Assembly (NCBI RefSeq): GCF_029852145.1
Contig: NC_079975.1
Coordinates: 4,526,001 to 4,590,000, forward strand
Length of the DNA: 64,000 nt
DNA from: Microplitis mediator
Taxonomy: Eukaryota > Arthropoda > Insecta > Hymenoptera > Braconidae
Direction of reading: 5' to 3'
In this document: in pieces, positions 24,561 to 34,740 of the stretch
Numbering within the stretch: position 1 is the first letter of the stretch
How the letters are laid out: every line of letters begins with the position of its first letter
Program-made: the position numbers and the translations under genes
Notes under the pieces: generated by a model
What the model saw: the letters and a program-made list of their open reading frames with translations, nothing else
The model's database searches: none
Told to the model about the DNA's origin: nothing

Positions 24561-27486
24561 TCAATCATCTATTACTTTTATCAGTGTATTCTTCCCTTTA
24601 TGAAACTCAATGCGATTTTTTTGTCCAGTAGACTCATTATGAAACTCTTGGATAGTCAAATTACTTTTAACAATATCGCGAACTTCAGTTAAATGAATAT
24701 CTTCTGGATATGTTGCATCTCCAGGCAATAAATAAATAATTCCATCTGATAATTTCACTCGTATCTAAAATCAAAATAAAATTATCAGTTACATTAATTA
24801 GTAATCGTAATTAATTCGTTATACTATTTGTTAAATAAACAATTATTTAAATTATAGTCACAGGTAAATTAAACAATGCGCCCTTTTTATTTTGCTCCAT
24901 CGCATATTTCAGCAAATTATCCAACTGATAAATTTTAGAAATTTTGTATATTTCGTATTGTTGCGGTGGTGCAAATTTAAATTCCCTCGATATATCAATC
25001 AATTCTCTAGGAGTATCCCACTATAAATAAAAATGTATGCATTTATTATTAATAATTTAATATTTTGAAATAAATATTATTAGGGTTCTTATCCGTTTTT
25101 TCTACAATATGATTTAATTCTCCTCTTTATTGGATAGAATTTTTTTCGATGTTTATTAAAACTTTGTACAACGTTTCGTCAGTTTTCTGACACTTCCTCA
25201 GGTACTACAATTAAAACATACACAGTCAGTAATCAGTAATAATCACCACGTGTTTTTGAACTGGTTGAATTTAATCTGACAATTAAATTATTACTGATTA
25301 CTGTATATTAATTCAAATTAATTTTATAATTTATTTAATTCGTAATAAAATTAATGAACTGACTGTGTATGTTTTAATTGTAGTACCTGAGGAAGTGTCA
25401 AAAAACTGACGAAATGTTGTACAAAGTTTTAATAAACATCGAAAAAAATTCTGTCCAATAAAGAGGAGAAATGAATCATATTTTAAAAATAAATTTAATT
25501 TTTTTTACTCTCAAATCTTCCATTTCCTTGGGATCGAATTCAGCATCAGGTATATTTTTTAAACATGCAGTAAAAAAAATAGTATTAAAACGTTTTCCAT
25601 CAAGAAACGCTGGTGTTAACCAACTGCTCCATTCATGCAGTGACCATAAATCTGGATAACATTGTAATGATTCACACAATTCATAAAATTCAGTAGCGTT
25701 ACTGTGGACTTTTTTTTTCCATTTAACCACTTGATCTTTTTCATTAACTAAAAATAAATATATTTTATTATTTCTACTCATTATACATTTATACTGAGGC
25801 TATTAATTAAATTGATTCTTATTATTTATTACTTGTAAAATGGCGAGCGTGAGATGAATTTTTATGATTAGATTGTGCAATTAAAATACCACATTCTTCA
25901 AATGTTTCACGTATTGCCGTTATCCTCAATGATACCTCCCGCGGTAATTCGTTCGCTGATTGTGGTTTAAAAATGATTGGCCTTGATTTAGACAGCGATG
26001 ATGATGATGATAAATTATTGTAATTATTATTAGGAAATAGGGATAAAAAATTTTCATCATTAAAACCAAATTTTTTGTATAAATTTTTCCATTTTAAGTC
26101 TGCGTCAGCTGGTTCAACAACACCACCGGGAAATACATAATTACCTGGCATAAATGATGAATCTTTATGACGTTTTAAACAAAGTAATTTGAAGTCATAC
26201 TAAAAATAATTATTATACAAATATTTATTAATAATAAAATATGTATATATACATATAGAAGACAGGGCAAAATGAGATTGTTGATAAAATATTGCAACGG
26301 TGTAATTTTAATTAAATTCTTCTCTTTACTTTTTATTGGAGTTAAAGGATAATTATTATTGCAAACTACGATGGAGAATTTTTTTTTTTTTTCTGTCGAT
26401 TTTCAAAATAAAATGGGAGTGAAATAAAGAAATTAAAATCTTTATGTGTGAATGTAGCAGACATCAGACAAATTTAAAATTATAAATAAATGGAGTAAAT
26501 AATTAATAAAATAAAATTTTTAAAAAATGCGCATTTAAAAAATTTTCAAATTAATAAGTGCATTTTTTAAAATTATTTACTCTATTTATTTATGATTTTA
26601 AATTTGTCTGATGTCTGCTATATTTATACTCATAAAATCTTTTAGTGTAAAAATTGAATTAAAATTATTACTAATTTTTGTATTTTGAATAATTGGATGC
26701 ACGATTAAAATATTATTAAATTAAATTAAAATTTTCAATGAACGCACGGATGAATATAATGAAAAAATATGTATGTAGAATGAGTGTGAATGTAGCAGAC
26801 ATTAGTCAAATTTAATATTATAAATAAATAGAATAAATAATTTAAAAAATAAAATTTTTAAAAAATGCACGTATTAATTTTTTAAATGCGCATTTTTTAA
26901 AAATTTTATTTTATCAATTATTTACTTTATTTATAAATAATTTTGTCTGATGTCTGCTACATTCATACTCATTACGTAGAAGATTATTAGTGATGTTTCT
27001 ACATAATTGATATTTGTTGCTATTTAACTTGAAAATTAAAATAATTTTAATGAAATGAGACAAATCTTAAAAAAAAAAAAGATTTTCGAGAAAGAAAAAA
27101 AAAGTACTAGACTGTTTTTAAAAATTTATCAGAGAATTTACTATTCGAATTGTTACTTTAAGTATTTTTACTACTGTAGTAATTTAAAAAATTTTATATA
27201 ACCGAAGTACACGCACCCAACAGTAAATAAGAAATCGAAACTGCAGAAGCAGAATAATTTTTGTAATAAAATAAAAATTATGAATTGTAATGAATAGACA
27301 AATTTTCATAGGGTTAAATTTAAATTGCCCATTTTGCCCCGGACTCTTTTAGATTTGCAGAAAAAATTTAAGTAAAATAATTCGACTATTAAAATTTTAA
27401 CTTACATTTGTTCCCAATTTTTTAACTGAATTATTTTTATAGTTTGCTGCTAAAATTATACTCGCGGAATCTCGCCAATTCTTCAT
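24561..27486 (-). CDS. NUDT19: NUDT19-type Nudix hydrolase (acyl-CoA diphosphatase), 5 exons
   Basis: Exons in transcript order: 27486-27406, 26199-25833, 25747-25509, 25020-24862, 24764-24561. All junctions are GT-AG and in phase, giving 1,050 nt and 349 aa, close to vertebrate NUDT19. The protein starts MKNWRDSASIILAAN. The Nudix box is split: YVFPGGVVEPADAD, then about 60 residues of insert (with poly-Ser), then LRITAIRETFEECGILI carrying the REtfEEcG metal-binding signature. Such an insertion inside the Nudix box is characteristic of NUDT19 (family knowledge). The C-terminal half keeps LHEWSSWLTPAF, RFNTIFFTACL, W-DTPRELIDIS, APPQQYEI and the DGIIYLLPGD motif. The family hydrolyses CoA esters to 3',5'-ADP and acyl-phosphopantetheine. 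The C-terminus (..LIKVIDD) lacks a PTS1-like tripeptide, so peroxisomal targeting is not supported. SDHAF3 lies 293 bp upstream on the same strand. Confidence 0.93.
25106..25484. repeat. Long inverted repeat (about 125-bp arms) in NUDT19 intron 3, with hammerhead-like cores
   Basis: Arms at 25106-25230 and 25358-25484 are near-perfect reverse complements, spaced by about 127 bp. Each arm contains gtac-ctgagga-agt-gtca(g)-loop-(c)tgac-gaaa, read on the - strand in the left arm (25166-25205) and on the + strand in the right arm (25383-25422). CUGANGA plus GAAA around a stem is the hammerhead-ribozyme core pattern seen in Penelope-like elements and related repeats (established knowledge). Catalytic competence is not shown. 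Confidence 0.6.
26445..26632. repeat. Palindromic MITE family B, copy 1
   Basis: Left end tgtgtgaatgtagcagacat; right end gatgtctgctatatttatac + tcat. Arms are complementary (acaaatttaaaattataaat against atttatgattttaaatttgt). Inside NUDT19 intron 1. Related copies at 26781, 32235, 38691 and 55308. Confidence 0.7.
26781..26972. repeat. Palindromic MITE family B, copy 2
   Basis: Left end tgagtgtgaatgtagcagac; right end gatgtctgctacattcatac + tcat. Lies 150 bp from copy 1 in the same NUDT19 intron. Confidence 0.7.
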
Positions 27487-27779
27487 TATAAATTAATAAA
27501 TTAATTCACAAAATAAAACAAAAATTCACTATTGCACTAAACCTAATCCTTCTAATACAAAATTGTAGGTTAAGACCACTGATTGCATTAGATATAAAAT
27601 AGCAAAAAAATCTGATAAAATCCAAACAAAATAAAATTTTCCCGAAGTAATTAAAAAAATAATTTTCCACAAAAAATTAAATCTTTTTTCTTTAAATACT
27701 TTAATAATGACTTTAATTATGTACAATTTATCAACAAAAATTAAAATAAGAGCAATTAATAATTAACAATAAAACTAAA

Positions 27780-28232
27780 CTATTTTTTAAATTTATTATC
27801 TGATCCAGTAGCAGCATTCATTAATTCATACAACTGATAAATTTGTTCGTCGCTTAATTTATCTAAATCATCTTTATTTAGATTTTTACCAATAGGTTTT
27901 GCAGAAATTGGACCACGTAAACCCAACTGTTTCGCTAATGAAATAGCGTAATCCTTAAAAAATAAAATAAACTAATTAATTATTTAATTACCAGATAATT
28001 AAATTTTTTTTTTATTAAAGTAAATAAAGTACAGTAAGTAAACATGATTAATTACCGTCCATTCATTCATAAAAATATTCGTCTCAGCATCATTACAATT
28101 TTTATGTCTTCTAAATTCATCACGTACATAATTATTACCAAGTGATTGCACTTCCTCGGGTAAACCACGGTGTAATTTTAATATTGTTTTGTACAATTTT
28201 CTTACACGTTGTACATGCGCTAATGATGTCAT
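27780..28232 (-). CDS. SDHAF3: Succinate dehydrogenase assembly factor 3 (LYR-motif/ACN9 family), 2 exons
   Basis: Exons 28232-28056 and 27953-27780, phase 0 junction, 116 aa; human SDHAF3 is about 125 aa. Mitochondrial matrix protein that protects and helps mature the iron-sulfur subunit of complex II (family knowledge). The sequence shows VQRVRKLYKTILKLHRGLP, which aligns with the LYR-family helix, then GNNYVRDEFRRHKN, the family's most conserved block. This is followed by the FMNEWT/DYAISLAKQLG helix and a C-terminal SDEQIYQLYELMNAA segment. The canonical LYR tripeptide is LYK here. The ATG at 28232 is the first in frame. COPE starts 663 bp away on the opposite strand. Confidence 0.93.
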
Positions 28233-28285
28233 TATTTCAACTTTACAATTAACAATTATTTGTTAACAATAAATAAATAAACGAA

Positions 28286-28485
28286 ATGATTCTCAAGTTA
28301 GCCGACGTCTAATAATTTTTGGATTTTTTTTTAAACAATAAATTATAAAAAAAAAAATATTTTAAAAAATTCCACTTGTAGTTTTTTAAATTTTCTACAT
28401 GTGTATTTTTTTAGTTTATTTTTTTTTTAATTGATTTGGTGAAAAAAAAATCCAAAAATTAATTGTCTACTAACTTTGGGATCAT
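28286..28485. repeat. Palindromic MITE family A, copy 3, in the SDHAF3/COPE promoter
   Basis: Begins atgattctcaagttagccga then cgtctaataattttt; ends attaattgtctactaacttt + gggatcat. It starts 53 bp upstream of the SDHAF3 ATG and occupies almost a third of the 663-bp divergent intergenic region. Confidence 0.7.
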
Positions 28486-28895
28486 ATATATTAAATATTT
28501 ATATATTAAAAATAACAGGAAATTATGTATCATAAACATAAAAATTTATTCAAATAAATTTTTGGTTTCATTTTTATGTAACATTTAATTTACGTAATCA
28601 AAATTTATCAGTTTCCAAATTTAAATTAAATATTTTTAAATTTTAAATCACAAGTCAACTTTAGAAGTAGAAATTTACTACAATTTATTATTGTAAATAT
28701 ACGCGTATATTTTTTGAAAGTGTAGTATAAATTGTAGTAAATGTTTTTGGTTTAGTAAATATATATGAATGAACATAAGTAAGGGGAATATGAAACTGGA
28801 CTGTACTAAGAGGGTAGAATACGTGGAAAGTATAGAATTTTTTTTTTTAAATAAAAGGAATTCTGAATAGAAACATTTCGAAACGTCATAAGCAA

Positions 28896-31066
28896 ATGGT
28901 CAAGATGGCACGTCAGCAGCAAGCTGATGTTGATGAGTTATTTGACGTTAAAAATCATTTTTATATTGGAAATTATCAGCAATGTATCAACGAAGCCCAA
29001 AAAGTCAAGGTACAGAAATTCATTTATTTAAATAAATTTATTTCATTTTACTGGGTATTGATTTTCTGAATGTAAATATTCAAAAAAAATTTACTGCAGA
29101 GGTCCATGTGTACCGCATGCTGTAGTTTTTTTTTTTATGAATTATATATTTATATATAGAAATATATAATGGATTGGAGATAATAATTTCCTATGATGAT
29201 TTAAAATTTTTTAGCCAACGACAATAGATATCGCATTGGAGAGAGACGTATTTTTATACCGCGCTTACATAGCGCAGCGTAAATTTCGAGTTGTGCTGGA
29301 CGAGATAAACGAATCGTCATCAGCAGAATTGAAACCGTTTAAAATATTAGCTGATTATTTTGCGTCGCCGAACAGACGTGAAACAATTTTGGCTGAGCTG
29401 GATCGGGCTACTGGTTATTCGATTATTGATAACAATAATTTGATGATTGTAGCGGCGACTATTTATTATCATGAAAAAAATCTCGAGTCGGCATTGCGTG
29501 TACTGCAGAATGCTAACAATTTAGAGTGTATGGCACTGACACTGCAGATTTATTTGAAAATGGACCGGCTGGATCTGGCTAAGAAGGAGTTGAAAGCTAT
29601 GCAAGATAAGGATGATGATGCCACCTTGACACAGTTGGCACAGGCTTGGATTAACATCAATAGTGGCGGTGATAAGTTACAGGAAGCATATTATATATTC
29701 CAGGTAAAATATATGAGTATTTAATGATACTCTTCTATTTGATTGTAAGTTTGAATGCATGTTAATTATTTAAATAATTAATTGGACGCGGGAAATTCAA
29801 ATCCGTAATTTAAATCTTGCGAATAAATTTAGGACATTAATTGTTTATTTAAATAATTTTTTTTTATTTGTTGGTTTGCAAAAATATATGAGTAAATTGA
29901 TAAATAATATTCAATCGTATATATTTTTATTGAATGATTAATATTTTTATCAATTTAATGAATAATTTAAATAAAAATTATTAAGGATTTAAATTGACAG
30001 AAAAACTTTTTTATGTAGGATTTTTTAAAGAAAAATTTGATTGAGGGATTCCTCCATAGGGGACTAGATGGACCTTGAAAAATTTTTTAAATTTGTGTTT
30101 AACGTAAAATAAATATCGGATATTTGCTGACCTTAGAAGTGCTAAAAGATGCCAAATTTTTTTTTGTCAGTATACGTAAAAGAAATAAAATCTTGGAACG
30201 GTTTCAAAAAAGTGTGGTCTCAGTCTTGAACAGAGCTAAAGATTTTTCATAAATTATCGATTTATAAAAATTTATTTACTACCGGTCAAGTTAAAATTTA
30301 TTTCTGATCACTGAAATTTCCATTCATAGAAAATAAATATTTTTCCCAGATATTTAATCTCTACAGGATTTTTTTTATTAATTATTTAAAAATCTTTACT
30401 TAAAAATTTTATTTTTTCTAATCGTAGCACGTAAAAAAATTTTTATCAATAGCAAAATTTCTGATAATGGTCTAGAAGTGGGACTCCATCTACTTTTGAC
30501 CATAAAAATACTTGTATTAGGAATTTTCTTTGAACTGTTCTACTCTTCAGGGGATTGATGATGAAAAACTGGAAAAAATTTCCAAAAAAAACAAATTTTT
30601 CTATTAGTATTCCGCCGAGGAGTAGAATATTTTTTAAAAAATATCAAATAGAAGCCATTTTCCAGTCAAAAGTAGATGGAGTCCCACTTGCAGACCACCG
30701 AATTTTTTAATTAAAAAAAAACAAAATAATTAACATAATTATTTTTTTATATTACAGGAAATGATTGACAAATATTCCAGTACTAGTATGTTATTAAATG
30801 GACAAGCGACATGTTTTATAGGACAAGCTAAATACGAAGAAGCTGAAAGCGCATTGCAAGAATCACTTGACAAAGACAGTAACAACCCTGATACACTCAT
30901 AAATATGATTGTACTTTCACAGCACATGGGAAAACCACCAGAAGTTGCGAATCGTTACCTCAGTCAACTTAAAGATTCAAACCTAGACCATCCTTTCGTG
31001 AAAGAATATTTACAAAAAGAAGTTGAATTCCAAAGGCTTTGTAATCAGTACTCACTATCAGCTTAA
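28896..31066 (+). CDS. COPE: Coatomer subunit epsilon (epsilon-COP), 3 exons
   Basis: Exons 28896-29009, 29215-29703 and 30758-31066, all phase 0, giving 303 aa; human COPE is 308. It is an alpha-solenoid/TPR subunit of the COPI coat that stabilises alpha-COP for Golgi-to-ER and intra-Golgi traffic (family knowledge). Diagnostic stretches are DVDELFDVKNHFYIGNYQQC, ERDVFLYRAYIAQRKFRVVL, LKPFKILADYFASPNRRE, MDRLDLAKKELKAMQDKDDD, ATLTQLAQAWININSGGDKL, AYYIFQ-EMIDKYSSTSMLL and YEEAESALQESLDKDSNNPD. Two in-frame ATGs, at 28896 and 28905, are 9 nt apart; the first has A at -3 (gcaaATGG), so I chose it. Intron 2 (29704-30757) carries an inverted repeat. Confidence 0.96.
30468..30697. repeat. Inverted repeat in COPE intron 2
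   Basis: The left arm (tggtctagaagtgggactcc then atctacttttgac) is the near-perfect reverse complement of the right arm (gtcaaaagtagatggagtcc then cacttgcagacca). About 230 bp end to end, no coding capacity, MITE-like. Confidence 0.65.
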
Positions 31067-31915
31067 ATTTGATATTATTACTAATTTTTTTTTTTTCATA
31101 TTATTATTACTAATATTGCCGTCGTGGAGCATTTAATGATAAATTATAATTTATAATTATCAGAGTTAAAACAATGAGACAAAAATTATATATAACGATA
31201 CTGCTGCCATTTTGTAATCAAATTTTAAATAGAAAAAAAATTATTACAATAATTAAATATACATAAGTAATTAATAAAACATTTGTCAATTTTTTTTTTA
31301 TATTTAGATAGAAATTTGATAATAATTTGAAAGTAGTTCGGAATAAAAAAAATAAAATGCAGGTAATGAGTACTGATTATAAATAAAAATAAAAACATTT
31401 GAAATTTAATTGATTAATAAATAGTGTAGATTTTTGAATATTTAGTTACAGTAATAAATAATTATATTTATAAATTTATGTACTTTGTTTTATTAATATT
31501 TTGTTACTTCGGTTAAAATAACAAGTAAAATATTATTTTATTATTAAATATATAAACTTAAGTCGAAGATCAATCGAGTTATATGCACGTGTTAAATTTA
31601 TTTTTTATTTTTAATAAATTCATTAAATTATTAATAATATTTACGAGTGCTAGTGAATGAATTTTAAAAAAGTATTATGTAAAGTTCGCTCCCAATAAAG
31701 ACAATACGAAAGTTCTTGAATTTAATTTAATTGTTATTTATTTTTTTATATGGCTATTGCTTTTTTTAAGAGTTCTAAGGTAAGGTAGGATCAGTACAAT
31801 TAGAAATTTTTTTTTAAAAGAAAGTCGCCTATTCCTATAGATAATGGATTTTATTTCTAAAGTCAGCAATTACTATAAGAGAAGTAGGAAAGCAGTAAAA
31901 TCAATTCACAGTACA

Positions 31916-32112
31916 ATGATACTGGAATTAGCCGATGTCTAATAATTTTTGAATTTTTTTAAAAACTCTAAATTAAAAAACAATTTCAGAAAATGGCACC
32001 TATAGTTTTTTAAATTTTTTTCATGTGCATATTTTTGGTTTCTTATTTTAAATTAAATTAACTTGTTAAAAAAATATACGAAAATTGATAATTGTCTGGT
32101 AACTTCAGAAAC
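31916..32112. repeat. Palindromic MITE family A, copy 4
   Basis: Begins atgatactggaattagccga and ends attgtctggtaacttcagaa. Same central block as the other copies. Confidence 0.6.
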
Positions 32113-32234
32113 ATACAATACACTATTTATAGCTCGTATATATTTATGTTATACCATACAATAATACGTATTGGGTACAAAATACTAAAAAAATACTAGT
32201 GTGTCGAAACTGAGGGTAGTTTCTAAAAATGATA

Positions 32235-32427
32235 TGAGTAAAATGTAGCTGACAATTGGCAACTTTTTGAATTTTTAAATAAATAAAATGTGAGTAGAAT
32301 AAAAGTTGAAAAATTCGTATTTAGATAATTTTAAATTCAATACGCGTTTTTTTTAATTTCATTATTTTAAATAATTAATTTATTTAAAATTTATAAATTA
32401 TCGCTTGTCTGCTACATGTACACTCAT
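32235..32427. repeat. Palindromic MITE family B, copy 3 (diverged)
   Basis: Left end tgagtaaaatgtagctgaca; right end gtctgctacatgtacactca. Confidence 0.5.
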
Positions 32428-32575
32428 AAAATGATATAGAGTTTTTTTAATTTTTAAAATGTGCATATTTTTACTTTTTTTTTCTAATTGATTTTTCAAA
32501 ATAAAACAATTCGAAAATTATTAATTGTCTACTAACTTGAGAATTATTTTTTAAAATAAATTCAAAAAGACTCAC

Positions 32576-32636
32576 CGTTGCTGGATTCAAGCTGCTTACG
32601 CTTTGCCGCCTTTTTTCTTAGCGTCGTGACAGCCAT
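32576..32636 (-). CDS. Candidate orphan first coding exon (minus strand)
   Basis: An ATG at 32636 (context tcaaaATGG) opens MAVTTLRKKAAKRKQLESSN. After 61 nt the exon ends exactly at a strong donor, aacg|gtgagt. The segment is GC-richer than its surroundings and very basic (7 Lys/Arg in 20 residues). No downstream exon was found on this strand before SDHAF3 at 28232, so the rest of the gene, if real, lies beyond COPE, SDHAF3 and NUDT19 or was missed. I do not recognise the protein. Confidence 0.4.
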
Positions 32637-33129
32637 TTTGATTGACACTTAGCTTCTTTGTTCACAATTTATTGTTCACAAAAATAATTTTTCTTTTTTA
32701 CCGTAAATATAAGCACTGACTCTACTAAAAAATTATTCGAATTTTACCAAAAAATAAAAAAATAAAGTAAAATATTTACACTCAAACACAAATCACTATT
32801 TATCACTGAAGAACACAAACTTTTGAACACAAATCACCACTCATTACAAAAATACACAACTAAATTTCACTTTTTAATTATAATTAATCACTGAAAAATC
32901 AATATAAAATCACTTCTTATTTTTTAATTACATTTGAATCAACGATTACCGGCCATTTTCATTTTATCCCGCAAACTATTTTATTTATTATTAATTAAAT
33001 AATTATCTAATACCAAAAATCAATCAACTCAAATTATTTATAGCAGTTTAATAATTATTTAAATATATAATTAGTCAAATAATTATAAAGATAAACGATA
33101 ATCATTTTATATTATAAAATATTATGGTA

Positions 33130-34500
33130 CTCTAGAACGCGAAGTAAAGCTGAGTGACGACTGACCGTGAAGTTGTCTAGCATCAGCACTCCTGCCCCCA
33201 CTACGACATATTTCGACGCTTTAATCTGATTTGCCGAAATTTGAAAATTTGAATGACCCACCAATAAAAATCTTTTGTTTGACAACAGAGCGTAGCTTCA
33301 AGAACACTCTAGTTGTCTTCTTTGTGCAGCGACAGTTCAGCTACGGGTCTCGGTCAAACGGGTCGTTCACTTCATTTTTACTTCGCGCGCGTCCATTGTT
33401 TAATTCCTACTCTGATCTCCTGTGTTTAAAAAATTTATACACACTCTGTAAGTTACTTTAATTAATTAAGTGATAAAATTACAATAATAATTAACTGAGA
33501 CTACTAATTAAGTGAGTAAACTTTTAATCATTACTGGATAACTAATTTTTAAATGAGTGTCAAGTAAAAATAATTTTTTAAATTTCGAATTGTTTAAATA
33601 AATATATAAAATAAATTATTGATAAATTCAAAAAAGTGTTTTGAGGGAATATTTAAAAACATTTGAGTGATGTGTTGATAAATATTTAAAAACAATTTAA
33701 ATTTTATTTTATTTTCCGGGAATTTAAGTTTTTTATGATACTGAAGTTAACCGACGTTTAATAAACATTTAATTTTTTGGAATCGATTTATTGAAAAAAA
33801 AATTCGATAATTTTTCAGTCTTTTAACTTCAGGATCATGAGTGAAGACTGACTTCGTAAAATTATCGATTATCAGCACTCCTCCCCCCACTGCGACATAT
33901 TTTGAAGCTTGAATCTGATTCGCCGAAATTTGAAAATTTGAATAACCCAATATTAAAAAATCGTTCGCTTGGAAACGAAGTAAAGCTTTGAGAACGTTCG
34001 CTAGTCGTCTTCTTTGTGCAGCGACAGTTCAAGTCAGCTTCGGGTCTCGGTTAAACGGGTCGTTTACTTCATTTTTACTTCGCGCGTCCTTTATTTAATT
34101 CATAATTTGCTCTCTATGAACTATTTTAATTAATTAAACAATAAAATTACACTAATAATTAACTGAGACTACTAATTAATTAAGTGAGTAAATATTTTTT
34201 TATTCGTGAATTTAATAAATAAATCATTTCCGCTGCCATTAAATTTTAAAGACGATTAAAGTAAAATTAAAATTATAATTTTAAATTATTGGTGGATAAT
34301 TAATTTTTAAATGAAAGTGTCAAGTAAAAATAATTTTTAAAATCTCAATTTTTTAAAATAAATATAGAAAATAATTTATTAATAAATTCAAAAAAGTGTT
34401 TTTAGTGAATATTTAAAAATCAATAAGTGCTGTGCTCACAAACATTTGAAGACCATTTAAATTTTATTTCAATTTCCGGGAATCGAAGTTTTTTTGTAGC
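33130..34500 (+). promoter_or_regulatory. Tandemly duplicated promoter/5' UTR-like region
   Basis: Two direct copies (about 33180-33735 and 33870-34490, offset about 690-700 bp) share the blocks cagcactcct(g/c)ccccact, cttctttgtgcagcgacagt, cgggtctcgg(t/t)(c/t)aaacgggt, ttcatttttacttcgcgcg and ctgagactactaatta, in the same order. They end in a shared tail to ttccgggaat. A 100-bp family A fragment (33738-33839) separates them. No open coding frame is conserved between the copies. High local GC and the downstream 5' UTR-like sequence suggest regulatory DNA (inference). Confidence 0.5.
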
Positions 34501-34539
34501 TCTATATTTCGAAGAATTCGGCCATTAAAACAATTGACA

Positions 34540-34740
34540 AACGGCGCGCGTTGATTGGTCGTCTCGTTTGAATTTTAAATTTCTAGCCAATCAAATTCCC
34601 GCGTGTTCTAGAGTAGGGGGAAGTTTCAGTTCGCTGTAACTGGTGCTGTGTTTGTGATAGCTTCATGATGGTAGTGTTCGTCTAGTTCACTTTCTTCGTG
34701 TAAGTTAACGAAATAAAATATTCAGTTTTTTTTTTATCCG
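34540..34740 (+). promoter_or_regulatory. Putative core promoter with paired CCAAT boxes
   Basis: Within an AT-rich background this stretch is GC-richer (aacggcgcgcgttgattggt). It carries an inverted CCAAT box (attgg, about 34554) and a direct one (ccaat, about 34588). An initiator-like tttcagttcg and a good donor (cttcgtgtaagtt, about 34699) follow. It is the best candidate start for a + strand transcript that could include the exon at 35924. Confidence 0.4.

Larger units (their letters stand above)
31067..32575. other. COPE 3' flank and repeat-rich intergenic DNA
   Basis: AT-rich. Contains the probable COPE 3' UTR, a family A MITE (31916-32112), a family B MITE (32235-32427) and a family A fragment (32438-32544). 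No coding exon recognised. Confidence 0.6.
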
